Source: an uncultured Paracoccaceae bacterium
Lineage (GTDB): Bacteria > Pseudomonadota > Alphaproteobacteria > Rhodobacterales > Rhodobacteraceae
Direction of reading: 5' to 3'
DNA length: 64,000 nucleotides
NCBI GenBank assembly: GCA_947495795.1
Contig: CANMAI010000011.1
Coordinates: 1 to 64,000 of the forward strand
Shown here piece after piece: positions 32,333 through 43,866 of this stretch; within the stretch, counting starts at the first letter, position 1, and each line of letters starts with the position of its first letter. The notes under the pieces were generated by a model. The model did not search any database and had not been told where the DNA came from. It saw nothing but the letters and a program-made list of their open reading frames with translations. Both the position numbers and the translations under genes were made by a program.

Positions 32333-33223
32333 TTACACGCCGTTCCTGTTGAGGGAGATGGCGTAGACGCTGGTTGTCGCGGTGATGAACAGCTGATGCT
32401 TCGCCCGCCCGCCAAAGCAGACGTTCGAGACAAGCTCCGGCACCAGTATCTTGCCCAGAAGCACGCCTTCCGGGCTGATGCAATGCACCCCGTCCGCCGC
32501 CGAAGACCAGAGGTTGCCATCGGTATCGAGGCGAAATCCATCCGCCACCCCGTCTGCGATCTTGTGGAACACGCGGCCATTCGTTGCCGTGTTCCCTTCC
32601 CCAACATCATAGGCGCGGATGTGTTGCGCGTCGTCACCGAACATTCGGCCCGTATCGGCCACGTAAAGCGTCTTCTCATCAAGTGAGAAGGCGAGCCCGT
32701 TCGGGCAGTTCATATCGTCCACGGCGATCTTCAACGTCCCACTTGCCGGATCATAGCAATACACGTGGCAGCCAAGCTCCTGATCTGCGCGATGCCCCTC
32801 GTAATCTGTCTTGATCCCGTAATGCGGATCGCTGAACCAGATCGTGCCGTCCGATTTCACCACCACATCATTGGGAGAGTTGAGCCGCTTTCCCTCAAAT
32901 CCATCCGCGATCACCGTAACGGAGCCATCATACTCAGTGCGCGTCACCCGCCGTGTGCCATGCTCGCAGGAAATCAGCCGCCCTTGGCCGTCCCGCGTGT
33001 GCCCGTTCGCAAAATTGGAGGGTGCGCGATAGGTGCTTATGCCTTCTCCCGGCGTCCAGCGCAGAATGCGATTGTTGGGGATATCGGAAAAGAGAAGGCA
33101 GTTTGCATCTCCGAACCACACGGGCCCTTCCACCCAGTCAAACCCTGTGGCCAACTGTTTGACCGGTGCATTGCCCAGAACATAAGTATTGAAAATCGGA
33201 GCATGGGCTTCAAAGAAAGACAT
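32333..33223 (-). CDS. SMP-30/gluconolactonase-family protein
   Basis: A 296-residue six-bladed propeller enzyme of the SMP-30/gluconolaconase/LRE family. Signature stretches are DWVEGPVWFGDANCLLFSDI near residue 30, LNSPNDVVVKSDGTIWFSDP, MNCPNGLAFSLDEKTLYVAD and VADGFRLDTDGNLWSSAADG. Metal-binding Glu, Asn and Asp residues appear in the expected places. It probably hydrolyses an aldono-lactone. The next genes handle idonate/gluconate, so a sugar lactone is the likely substrate. Confidence 0.9.
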   Translation of the reverse strand: MSFFEAHAPIFNTYVLGNAPVKQLATGFDWVEGPVWFGDANCLLFSDIPNNRILRWTPGEGISTYRAPSNFANGHTRDGQGRLISCEHGTRRVTRTEYDGSVTVIADGFEGKRLNSPNDVVVKSDGTIWFSDPHYGIKTDYEGHRADQELGCHVYCYDPASGTLKIAVDDMNCPNGLAFSLDEKTLYVADTGRMFGDDAQHIRAYDVGEGNTATNGRVFHKIADGVADGFRLDTDGNLWSSAADGVHCISPEGVLLGKILVPELVSNVCFGGRAKHQLFITATTSVYAISLNRNGV

Positions 33224-33255
33224 GTGTTTTTCGCCTGTTGTTGGTGGGGTCTGTT

Positions 33256-34284
33256 TCAGAATGAAATCTGCGCCTTCATGGCCTGAGAGCGATCTCCCGC
33301 CATTTGAAACGCTTCTACCGCATCCTTCAGCGCAAATGTGTGGGAGATGAGAGGTTTCACATCGGCCATGCCGCGCTGCATCATCTGCACGGCTGTCTCG
33401 AACTCCTCGTGAAACCGGAATGAGCCGCGCAGATCCAGTTCCTTGGCGGTGATCAGCATCATCGGCAGCGTCATATCGCCTCCCAGTCCAAGCTGCATCA
33501 CCACCGCGCGGGGGCGGAGCGTGGGGATCGCCGCCGCCAGCGCCGCCTCAGACCCGGAGCACTCAAACAGCACGTCAAACGTGCCCTTGCCCTCGGCATA
33601 GGCGCTAAGCTGAGCGGCATCACTTCCCACATTTATCGTCTGATCCGCGCCGACACTCCTCGCAAAGCCAAGCGCTGTATCCGCCAGATCTGTCACCACA
33701 ATCTCGGTTGCACCAGCCGCCCGCGCGGCAATGCAGCAGAGCGTTCCGATCGGTCCGCTGCCGGTGATCAGCACTTTCTTGCCTACCAGATCACCCGCCC
33801 TCCGCGCCGCATGAATGCAAACCGAAAGCGGCTCGGCCACAGCTGCCTCCCCGGCGCTCAAGCCATCGGCCAAAACGCACTGCCGCGCGTCGGCCACAAG
33901 GCTCTGTCGGAACGCACCCTGAATGTGCGGGAAGGGCATGGCGGAGCCATAAAAGCGCATGTTCTCGCAATGATTGTGCAGCCCCCGTTCGCATTGGCCG
34001 CAGCCGTAGCACGGCCGGGAAGGGGAGACTGCTACAAGCGCGCCAACCTCCAGCCCTGACACACCGGCACCGATTTCCGTGATATGGCCGGAAACCTCAT
34101 GCCCGAGGATCATGGGCTCCCGCAGGCGAATGGCTCCGAAGCCGCCGTGATTGTAATAATGCAGGTCCGATCCGCAAATTCCGCCAGCAGCCAGTCTTAT
34201 AGCAACCTCGCCAGCACCAGGTGCCGCACTTTCCCGCTCCTCGATCCGCAAATCCTTGGCGTCATGTATCACGATTGCTTGCAT
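33256..34284 (-). CDS. idnD: L-idonate 5-dehydrogenase (zinc MDR)
   Basis: About 342 residues; ATG at 34284 preferred to 34302. Medium-chain zinc alcohol dehydrogenase: catalytic zinc ligands in GGICGSDLHYYNHGG and LGHEVSGHI, structural zinc cysteines in CYGCGQCERGLHNHC, and the Rossmann motif VLITGSGPIGTLCC. The sequence fits IdnD-type enzymes that oxidise L-idonate to 5-keto-D-gluconate. It is transcribed with the gluconolactonase gene and divergently from the SDR/gluconokinase pair, which complete an idonate/gluconate route. Confidence 0.85.
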   Translation of the reverse strand: MQAIVIHDAKDLRIEERESAAPGAGEVAIRLAAGGICGSDLHYYNHGGFGAIRLREPMILGHEVSGHITEIGAGVSGLEVGALVAVSPSRPCYGCGQCERGLHNHCENMRFYGSAMPFPHIQGAFRQSLVADARQCVLADGLSAGEAAVAEPLSVCIHAARRAGDLVGKKVLITGSGPIGTLCCIAARAAGATEIVVTDLADTALGFARSVGADQTINVGSDAAQLSAYAEGKGTFDVLFECSGSEAALAAAIPTLRPRAVVMQLGLGGDMTLPMMLITAKELDLRGSFRFHEEFETAVQMMQRGMADVKPLISHTFALKDAVEAFQMAGDRSQAMKAQISF

Positions 34285-34306
34285 GTCACGTTCCCCCGCC
34301 AAAGGC

Positions 34307-34388
34307 CCTGATCACAGGCCATAATTCGGTATTTCTGTGCCCGGCCTCACTTGCCTCGGCACGCCCGACCTTATAGGCCTGTCACAGG
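34307..34388. promoter_or_regulatory. Inverted operator-like pair in idn divergent promoter
   Basis: Elements CCTGATCACAGG (34307-34318) and CCTGTCACAGG (34378-34388) are both palindromic around CCTG...CAGG. In wider form they are inverted copies (CCTGATCACAGGCCATAA against the complement of TTATAGGCCTGTCACAGG). They flank the region between the idonate dehydrogenase and SDR genes, and probably bind a GntR- or LacI-type regulator that is not encoded nearby. Confidence 0.55.
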
Positions 34389-34429
34389 TTGTCGAGGCTC
34401 ATTTCGGCAAAATCAGAGTGGGGTGCAGC

Positions 34430-35185
34430 ATGTTCAATCTCGATGGGCGGATCGCCCTTGTCACAGGGTCCTCGCAGGGCATCGGATACGCGCTGGCCGA
34501 TGGGTTGGCGGGCGCGGGTGCGAAGATCGTGCTGAACGGCCGTGATGCCGCCAAGCTTTCCACTGCGGCCGATGCGCTGAAAGCCAAGGGCCACGAGGTG
34601 CACACACTCGTGTTCGACGTCACGGATCATGCGGCCGCCCGGCGCGAGGTTGACGCGTTCGAGGCCAGCACCGGCCCAATTGAGATCCTTGTGAACAATG
34701 CAGGTATGCAGCATCGCGGCCCCTTGGAGGAATTTGAGCCGGACGCATTTGAGCGGCTTTTGCGTACCAACATCTCGTCCGTCTTCAACGTAGGGCAAGC
34801 CGCCGCACGCCACATGATTGCACGCGGGCACGGCAAGATCATCAATATCGCTTCGGTGCAAACGGCCCTAGCTCGCCCCGGAATTGCACCTTATACGGCT
34901 ACCAAAGGCGCTGTTGGTAACCTCACCAAAGGCATGGCGACCGATTGGGCAAAGCACGGGCTGCAATGCAATGCCATCGCACCGGGTTATTTCGATACAC
35001 CTCTCAATGCAGCCCTTGTGGCGGATCCGGCCTTCTCCGAGTGGCTGGAAAAGCGCACGCCCGCCGGGCGCTGGGGCAAGGTGGAGGAACTCGTGGGCGC
35101 CTGCGTTTTCCTCGCCTCAGATGCCTCCAGCTTCGTGAACGGCCACACACTTTACGTGGATGGCGGCATTACGGCCTCGCTTTAA
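34430..35185 (+). CDS. idnO: Gluconate 5-dehydrogenase-type SDR
   Basis: A 251-residue short-chain dehydrogenase starting at 34430. It has the cofactor loop TGSSQGIGYALADG, NNAGMQ, the catalytic Ser region IINIASVQTALARPGI, and the YxxxK pair in APYTATKGAVGNL. It resembles IdnO/Gno, which reduce 5-ketogluconate to gluconate. The gluconokinase gene follows 3 bases later, so its product would be phosphorylated at once. Confidence 0.85.
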   Translation: MFNLDGRIALVTGSSQGIGYALADGLAGAGAKIVLNGRDAAKLSTAADALKAKGHEVHTLVFDVTDHAAARREVDAFEASTGPIEILVNNAGMQHRGPLEEFEPDAFERLLRTNISSVFNVGQAAARHMIARGHGKIINIASVQTALARPGIAPYTATKGAVGNLTKGMATDWAKHGLQCNAIAPGYFDTPLNAALVADPAFSEWLEKRTPAGRWGKVEELVGACVFLASDASSFVNGHTLYVDGGITASL

Positions 35186-35188
35186 CGC

Positions 35189-35686
35189 ATGCCCCGTTTC
35201 ATTCTCATGGGCGTCGCCGGATGCGGCAAAACCAGCATCGGCGAAGCGCTGGCCGCGCATACGGGTGCCGCCTTCCTTGATGGCGATGCCCTCCATCCTC
35301 CTGGCAACATTGCCAAGATGTCAGCGGGGCAGCCGCTTACCGATGAAGACAGGTGGCCGTGGCTGGAAAAGGTAGGGTCCGCCTTGGCGGAGGCCAGTTC
35401 GCCCATTATCATTGGCTGTTCAGCGCTGAAGCGCGTGTATAGAGACAGGATACGCGAGACAGCAGGCGGTGAGGTCACTTTCCTCCATCTCGCCGGTACG
35501 CGAGAATTGATCGAGGCACGGATGAGCGCACGCAAGGGTCATTTCATGCCGACAGCACTGCTCGACAGCCAGTTTGCAGCGCTGGAGCCGCCCGAGGCGG
35601 ACGAAAGCGCTGTGACGGTGGATATCGCAAAACCTGTACCGGCCATCGTGGAAGACATGGCGCCCTTCATCCTCCGGCAGCCGTAG
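35189..35686 (+). CDS. gntK: Gluconokinase
   Basis: A 165-residue thermoresistant-type gluconokinase. The P-loop is GVAGCGKTSIGEALA, followed by FLDGDALHPPGNIAKMSAGQPLTDEDRWPWL, split here as GDALHPPGN and MSAGQPLTDEDR, which are typical substrate-site segments. CSALKRVYRDRIR and MPTALLDSQFAALEPP follow. It makes 6-phosphogluconate for the Entner-Doudoroff or pentose phosphate routes. Confidence 0.93.
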   Translation: MPRFILMGVAGCGKTSIGEALAAHTGAAFLDGDALHPPGNIAKMSAGQPLTDEDRWPWLEKVGSALAEASSPIIIGCSALKRVYRDRIRETAGGEVTFLHLAGTRELIEARMSARKGHFMPTALLDSQFAALEPPEADESAVTVDIAKPVPAIVEDMAPFILRQP

Positions 35687-35719
35687 CGTTGGCACTCTAA
35701 CGGCTCTCAGCAAACTTGA

Positions 35720-35800
35720 ATCACACCGCGCTGTCTGAAATCAAGGATTTCAGCGTGTTGTGTGATGTGGACGTCTCAGATCAAGCGCGAAACGCTATGG
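35720..35800. repeat. REP-like intergenic element, copy B
   Basis: It contains a perfect palindrome CTGAAATC-AAG-GATTTCAG (35735-35753) inside a longer imperfect one (ATCACAC ... GTGTGAT, 35720-35766), followed by GTCTCAG and GCGAAACGC. It is the counterpart of the element at 16180-16261. It lies in front of the E1 gene and after gluconokinase. Confidence 0.55.
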
Positions 35801-35869
35801 CACTTGCTGTCTGCGAAGCGGAGCGGCATGGTCGCTTCCAATCTCGGTGGAAAAGAGTGGGGATCAGGG

Positions 35870-38065
35870 ATGGACCGTGTTCAGATCGTGCACGATGCGT
35901 TTGTGGAGCGGCTCCGCAAGGGGGGATTTCCCGCTACCGGAAAGCCGGAAACAACGCCTGAGCTTCTGATCAGCCTCTATCGCTCCCAATGCCTATCCCG
36001 CCAGCTGGATAAAACCGCGCGCGATCTGCAAAAGCGGGGGCAGGGCTACTACACCATCGGCTCCTCCGGGCATGAGGGGATGGCGGCTGTTGCGTCCGCT
36101 GTGCGGCCCACAGATATGGCCTTTCTCCACTACCGCGATGCCGCGTTTCAGATCCAGAGGGCCAAGCAGGTTGAGCCTGCAATGACGGAGCGCGAGATTG
36201 CGTGGGATATGCTGCTGAGTTTCTCGGCCTCCTCGGAAGATCCCATCTCGGGTGGGCGGCACAAGGTTCTGGGTTCCAAGCGGCTCAACATACCGCCCCA
36301 AACTTCCACCATCGCCAGTCATCTTCCCAAGGCCGTCGGGGCCGCTTTCGCGCTCGGTCTCAGCCGCAGGCTCTTGCCCGGGGCCGCGCAGGCCGAGCGC
36401 GAAGGCCTTGTCGTCTGCTCCTTCGGCGATGCTTCCGCCAATCATTCCACCGCGCAGGGGGCCTTCAACACTGCAGGCTGGGCCAGTTATCAGAATGCGC
36501 CCATGCCGATCCTCTTCGTGTGCGAGGATAACGGCATCGGCATTTCCGTCAGAACACCGGCGGGCTGGATAGAGGCCGGTTTTCGCGCGCGCCCGGGCCT
36601 GCGCTATTTCGCCTGTGATGGCGCGGATATCTGCGCTGCGGAGGAGGTGACGCGGCAGGCGGCAGCTTTCGTGCGCACTGCCCGCAAACCCGCCTTTCTC
36701 CATCTCAAAACAGTGCGCCTCTTCGGCCATGCAGGCTCCGATGTGGAGGCTGCATATCGCGAACCGGGCGAGCTTGCAGCCGATGAAGCCCGCGATCCGC
36801 TGCTCACATCCGCCATGCAGCTTTGCGGGGCAGGGGTGCTTTCTGCCGGTGAGGCGCTTGCCGCCTACACAGAGCTTGGCGATCTCTGCGCTGAGCTGGC
36901 AGATAAGGTCGCGGCACGCCCAAAGCTTCGAACCGGTGCAGAGGTTGCAGCAAGCCTTATTCCGCCGCCCCGCCCAACCTCCGCGAGAAACGCACCGTCC
37001 CCGGAAGATCGCGCAGCTGCCTTTGGCCGCGATTTCGCTCTGATGGATCAGCCCCAACCGATGGCGAAGCTGATCAACTGGTGCCTTGCAGACCTGATGC
37101 TGGAGCATCCCGAAATCATTCTTGCGGGCGAGGATATCGGCAGGAAGGGCGGTGTCTACGGCGTCACCCGCAGCCTACAACGCGGCTTCGGCGCGGATCG
37201 GGTGATCGACACACTCCTTGACGAGCAATCCATCCTCGGCCTCGCCATCGGTCTCGGGCAAACAGGCTTTCTGCCGATACCGGAAATCCAGTTTCTCGCC
37301 TATCTCCACAACGCCGAAGATCAGATCCGGGGGGAGGCCGCTACGCTTCCTTTCTTCTCCAATGGTCAGTTCACCAATCCGATGGTTGTCAGGGTCGCGG
37401 GGCTCGGCTACCAGCGCGGCTTCGGCGGGCATTTTCACAACGACAATTCACTCGCCGTTCTCCGCGATATTCCCGGTGTGGTCATCGCCTGCCCCTCCAA
37501 CGGTGCAGATGCTGTGCGAATGCTGCGGGGGGCTGTGAAACTGGCGCGGGAGGAGCAACGCGTCGTCGTCTTCGTGGAGCCGATAGCGCTTTATCAGACG
37601 CGGGATCTCGGAGCCGAAGGCGACGGTGGGTGGATGCATGCCTACCCTGAACCGTCTGAGATATTGCTGCCCGGCGCACTCGGCGTTTCCGGGGATGGCA
37701 AGGATGTGGCCATCATCAGCTATGCAAACGGCTGTTATCTGTCCCAAAGGGCAAGTGCACGTCTTGCGGAAGAGGGGATTGGCACGCGGGTCATCGATCT
37801 TCGCTGGCTGGCACCGCTGGCGGAAGAGGCTCTTTTGCAAGAGATATCGGAATGCGCCAGTGTTCTCATCGTCGATGAGTGTCGCCGCACGGGCAGCCAA
37901 TCCGAAGCGCTGGCAACGCTTGTGGCCGAACGCACCACGCTTCCCTTTGCGCGTGTGGTGGCGGATGATTGCTTCATCGCAACCGGCCCCGCTTATGCCG
38001 CAACCCTGCCTTCGGAAGATGAAATCGTTGTTGCTGCCCGTCGTTTGAAGGAACGCGCCGCCTGA
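35870..38065 (+). CDS. 2-oxoacid dehydrogenase E1, fused alpha-beta (ThDP-dependent)
   Basis: About 731 residues; ATG at 35870 with GGGGATCAGGG before it. The earlier in-frame start at 35762 lies within the repeat element. The N-terminal half is an E1-alpha domain with TIGSSGHEGMAAVA, HYRDAAF and the ThDP/Mg site SFGDASANHSTAQG. The C-terminal half is E1-beta: MLEHPEIILAGEDIGRKGGVYG (shown in part), then LDEQSILGLAIGLGQTG and the transketolase C domain. Alpha-beta fusions of this type are known for branched-chain or acetoin-like E1 enzymes. E2/E3 genes are not adjacent, so the substrate is open. Confidence 0.88.
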   Translation: MDRVQIVHDAFVERLRKGGFPATGKPETTPELLISLYRSQCLSRQLDKTARDLQKRGQGYYTIGSSGHEGMAAVASAVRPTDMAFLHYRDAAFQIQRAKQVEPAMTEREIAWDMLLSFSASSEDPISGGRHKVLGSKRLNIPPQTSTIASHLPKAVGAAFALGLSRRLLPGAAQAEREGLVVCSFGDASANHSTAQGAFNTAGWASYQNAPMPILFVCEDNGIGISVRTPAGWIEAGFRARPGLRYFACDGADICAAEEVTRQAAAFVRTARKPAFLHLKTVRLFGHAGSDVEAAYREPGELAADEARDPLLTSAMQLCGAGVLSAGEALAAYTELGDLCAELADKVAARPKLRTGAEVAASLIPPPRPTSARNAPSPEDRAAAFGRDFALMDQPQPMAKLINWCLADLMLEHPEIILAGEDIGRKGGVYGVTRSLQRGFGADRVIDTLLDEQSILGLAIGLGQTGFLPIPEIQFLAYLHNAEDQIRGEAATLPFFSNGQFTNPMVVRVAGLGYQRGFGGHFHNDNSLAVLRDIPGVVIACPSNGADAVRMLRGAVKLAREEQRVVVFVEPIALYQTRDLGAEGDGGWMHAYPEPSEILLPGALGVSGDGKDVAIISYANGCYLSQRASARLAEEGIGTRVIDLRWLAPLAEEALLQEISECASVLIVDECRRTGSQSEALATLVAERTTLPFARVVADDCFIATGPAYAATLPSEDEIVVAARRLKERAA

Positions 38066-38077
38066 TAGGTGCGAGTT

Positions 38078-38584
38078 CTATTCTGCAGCCTCGATCCTCT
38101 CCCCCAGCAGATCCTCGATAAAGAGGCTCATCAGCTGCGTCCGGCCGGTCACACCGGATTTACGGAAAATCGCGTTGCTCTGCGCCTTGACTGTGCCCTC
38201 GCTCGTGTTGCGCATCTGCGCGATCTCTGCGTTGGAAAAGCCCTTGAGCGTGAACCACGCAACGTCCCTCTCCGCAGGCGTCAGACTCCACTCAACAAAC
38301 CGCTCTTCCATAAGTTCCGCCAGCGCCCCGGATGCGGCGCGAAGCTGGTTTTCGACAAGGCGGTTGCGCTTGAGGGCACGCGAAAGGGCAATGGCACCGA
38401 TGACGAGGCCGAGAATAAGCCCGATGGCGGCACTGATCTCGATGAATTCCCGCAAGGCCCAACTGATCGGCCTCGTTCGAAAGCCGAAAAGGCTCGCCCC
38501 GATATCCCAAATGAAAAACGATGCCGAGAAGAGCTGCAGTGGAACGATGATCCACAAAGCCCATCCGGCAAGAAACTTTTTCAT
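38078..38584 (-). CDS. Membrane-tethered LuxR-type transcription regulator
   Basis: A 168-residue protein. Two hydrophobic helices (about residues 5-28 and 48-68) are followed by a short coiled segment and a C-terminal LuxR/FixJ helix-turn-helix: LTPAERDVAWFTLKGFSNAE, then IAQMRNTSEGTVKAQSNAIFRKSGV. There is no receiver domain. It is the last gene of an operon with two PepSY-like exported proteins, which suggests a membrane sensor whose signal comes from the periplasm. It probably controls its own operon. Confidence 0.8.
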   Translation of the reverse strand: MKKFLAGWALWIIVPLQLFSASFFIWDIGASLFGFRTRPISWALREFIEISAAIGLILGLVIGAIALSRALKRNRLVENQLRAASGALAELMEERFVEWSLTPAERDVAWFTLKGFSNAEIAQMRNTSEGTVKAQSNAIFRKSGVTGRTQLMSLFIEDLLGERIEAAE

Positions 38585-38618
38585 AAACGTGCCTTGTATT
38601 CAGGGGTGCCGCATCTTC

Positions 38619-39116
<498 letters not shown>

Positions 39117-39117
39117 A

Positions 39118-39411
39118 TCAATCGACCTTGTTGAAGTCGATTTTATCATCACGTGCGGCAGGTGTGCTACTGTTCTCCAGAACGGTGTCTTCAAGCAGGG
39201 TGCCCGTTGATGCCTCATAGACGATCTGGCGGTTTCCATCTCTGCCGCAAGCCCTGATCCGGATGATGTCTTCCTTGTGACGGATTTCCACATAGATATC
39301 TTCATAGCCCTCCTGTTCCAATTGATGAACAACGCCGGAAAGCGTTTGCTTCTGGGCCAGTGCAGCGCCTGCTGCGAAACACATCCAAAGTATCATAATA
39401 AGAGTTCTCAT
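39118..39411 (-). CDS. Small PepSY-like exported protein
   Basis: A 97-residue protein with a signal peptide (TLIMILWMCFAAGAALAQ). A PepSY-like module follows (QLEQEGYEDIYVEIRHKEDI, then RDGNRQIVYEASTGTLLED). It resembles the module of the next gene, suggesting a duplicated family. It is first in the operon that ends with the LuxR-type regulator. PepSY proteins often inhibit proteases or act in metal/stress responses; the specific role here is unknown. Confidence 0.75.
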   Translation of the reverse strand: MRTLIMILWMCFAAGAALAQKQTLSGVVHQLEQEGYEDIYVEIRHKEDIIRIRACGRDGNRQIVYEASTGTLLEDTVLENSSTPAARDDKIDFNKVD

Positions 39412-39695
39412 GGGTCATCCTTTCCGGCCAGCATTGTCTGGCCCCGTTGCTGCTCGGAAAGTGACTTGATAGAGATGCTCGGGCTATTCTCCTCGCGTTT
39501 AACCGCAGTCAAACAAACCTTGCACAGAAGAGCATAAACCAGGGTTTAGGTGCATTTTCTCGACGAGAAGAAGGTATTCGCGAGTTTCGGCAGAAAACCC
39601 GCTCAGCTGGCATGGCCAGCAGAGGCAGATACCGGATTGGTGCTTCCCGCCGGTGGCATTTCCAGCGCGGCGAGAAACAACGGCTTTCGATAACG

Positions 39696-42137
<2,442 letters not shown>

Positions 42138-42345
42138 AGTGCGGTTCCTGTAAGACCCTATCCTGCTGTTTTTATGAAACATAATTGGCGAAGAGACTAT
42201 TTTTGAACCAAACAGCCTGTTGGCAAGACAAATCCTTGACTGTGCGGATCGTCACACTTCATTTGTGCCTCTGCGCTGTTGGATACTGGCGGGAAGGATC
42301 GTCGGCTGGAAGGGATCGCGCAACTGGGTGACAAAGGGTGTAAAG

Positions 42346-42513
42346 ATGGATGATATGGACCGGTTGCTCGCCTATACTCAGGGCCGTTTGGACGAGGCTG
42401 GCGTGGCGGCATTTGAGGCAGATCTCGCCCGAAGGCCCGATCTGCAGGCGGAACTGGTGGCTCTCCGGGCCGCCGCAAAACTGATAGGGAAGGCGCGGTA
42501 TGATGGACGATAA
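42346..42513 (+). CDS. Truncated duplicate of the anti-sigma N-terminus
   Basis: A 55-residue frame, MDDMDRLLAYTQGRLDEAG, closely matching the first about 50 residues of the next gene (MDDNDRLLAYMQGRLDEAG). It also shares the pattern FEAD-AR-PDLQAEL. It ends at a stop just inside the following gene (14-base overlap). It is either a partial tandem duplication or a small regulator derived from the anti-sigma factor. No membrane helix is left. Confidence 0.65.
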   Translation: MDDMDRLLAYTQGRLDEAGVAAFEADLARRPDLQAELVALRAAAKLIGKARYDGR

Positions 42514-43078
42514 CGACCGATTGCTTGCCTATATGCAGGGCCGTCTGGATGAAGCTGGTGCAGCGGCTTTTGAGGCGGACGTCGCCCGCAGCCCTGACCT
42601 TCAGGCGGAGTTGGCAGCTTTGAGCGCTGTTGCGAATGTCATGGCGAAGGACGTGCCGGATGAGGCCGCGAAAGATGCGGGCTGGGCGCGCCTCTCCCGG
42701 TCAATCGAGGCCGAACAGATGAGAACACCTGCCAACCAGAACCGGCGCCCTTCCTTCGCTCAGGCGGCAGGGTTTGCCGTGGCATCGGTCGTGGCGTGGC
42801 AGTTTTTCGCGGTTCCATTCCTCACGGGCAGCGAGGATCCGGCCTTTGTGCCGGTGAGCGAGAGCACGGCGGGCCCAACCTTGCGTATAGCCTTCACCGA
42901 TGATGCACGCCTTGCCGATATCACGGCACTGCTCAGCGCAGCGGGCGCTGTGATCACCGATGGCCCAAGCGCCGTCGGCCTCTTCACGCTGGAGTTTCCC
43001 GACGAAGCTGCCCGAGCGGAGGCAGAAGCGCTGCTCGCAGATCGTTCCGATCTGGTGATTACGGTTTCGCGGCCCTGA
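42500..43078 (+). CDS. Anti-sigma factor-like membrane protein
   Basis: A 192-residue protein. The N-terminal about 80 residues are helical and acidic, like an anti-sigma domain without zinc ligands. One membrane helix follows (FAQAAGFAVASVVAWQFFAV, about residues 85-105). The C-terminus is a periplasmic domain (LRIAFTDDARLADITALLSA ... FTLEFPDEAARAEAEALL) resembling fervidolysin/ACT-like pieces found near subtilisins. Its 3' end overlaps the convergent sigma factor gene by 20 bases. It is likely the inhibitor of that sigma factor. Confidence 0.7.
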   Translation: MMDDNDRLLAYMQGRLDEAGAAAFEADVARSPDLQAELAALSAVANVMAKDVPDEAAKDAGWARLSRSIEAEQMRTPANQNRRPSFAQAAGFAVASVVAWQFFAVPFLTGSEDPAFVPVSESTAGPTLRIAFTDDARLADITALLSAAGAVITDGPSAVGLFTLEFPDEAARAEAEALLADRSDLVITVSRP

Positions 43079-43625
43079 TCGTCAGGTCGCCGGATTGCCC
43101 GAGGCATCGTATAAGCGCCTGTTTTGCGTGAAAAATACGGGATTTTATGGTGCCAGCAGGCACATCCTCAATCTCCGCGATCTCTTCGTAGGAAAGATCC
43201 TCGTAGAAGGCGAGTCTTATGGCCGTGCGCTGCACATTCTTGAGCTTGTCGAGGCAGGCGCGCACTTTCTCGGCGTCCTGCGATGCTTCTATCACCGTCT
43301 CTGCATTCGGCGCGGCATCCACCGTGTCCGGCATTTCCGCTACAAGCGTAAGGCGGGCCGAACCCTTTACCCTGTCCACCTGCTTGTTGCGGGCGATAGA
43401 GAAGATCCATGTGCGCACGGAGGCAGCTCCCCGATACCGGCTCGCAAGCCGCCAGACATCCAGCATCGTATCATGCAGAACGTCTTCAGCGGCGGTCCCG
43501 TCACTGCCACGGCTTATGATGAAGGCATAAAGAGCACTGTGATGACGTTCATAAAGCAGGCGCATCGCCTGCGTCTGGCCTCGCGCCACCCTGGCCAGAA
43601 GACGCTTGTCATCGTCGTTCTCCAT
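43059..43625 (-). CDS. ECF-type RNA polymerase sigma factor
   Basis: A 188-residue sigma-70 factor with region 2 (ALYAFIISRGSDGTAAEDVL, then HDTMLDVWRLASRYRG and VRTWIFSIARNK) and region 4 (LSYEEIAEIEDVPAGTIKSR, then IFHAKQAL). It is convergent with the anti-sigma gene and divergent from the subtilisin-like lipoprotein gene. This is an unusual layout, since sigma/anti-sigma pairs are normally co-directional. The palindrome at 43798-43825 may be part of its regulatory region. Confidence 0.9.
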   Translation of the reverse strand: MENDDDKRLLARVARGQTQAMRLLYERHHSALYAFIISRGSDGTAAEDVLHDTMLDVWRLASRYRGAASVRTWIFSIARNKQVDRVKGSARLTLVAEMPDTVDAAPNAETVIEASQDAEKVRACLDKLKNVQRTAIRLAFYEDLSYEEIAEIEDVPAGTIKSRIFHAKQALIRCLGQSGDLTIRAAKP

Positions 43626-43797
43626 GGATCACCATGCTCCTCAACTTGTGCCCCCACACAGCGCTCTGCCCATGCCATCTTCTCAGCAATCGGAAACTTG
43701 ATCTCCGCTGCGAGCCGCAGCAGCGAACGCTGCGGCCCTAAAGCCAGATAAACTTGCCGAGAGCAACGTTGCAATGGAGCGGTTTTTTAAAAACCAC

Positions 43798-43825
43798 GCC
43801 CGTTACAACGCTTGTTACAACGGGC
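43798..43825. promoter_or_regulatory. Inverted repeat in sigma / subtilisin divergent region
   Basis: GCCCGTT (43798-43804) and AACGGGC (43819-43825) are perfect inverted arms, and GTTACAAC occurs twice between and across them. The repeat sits between the ECF sigma gene and the subtilisin-like gene, a place suited to an operator or a 5' hairpin. No known consensus is matched. Confidence 0.4.
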
Positions 43826-43866
43826 CTGTGGAATTGTGTAAAAATCGGGGCGTCCGGGGTAAGGGA

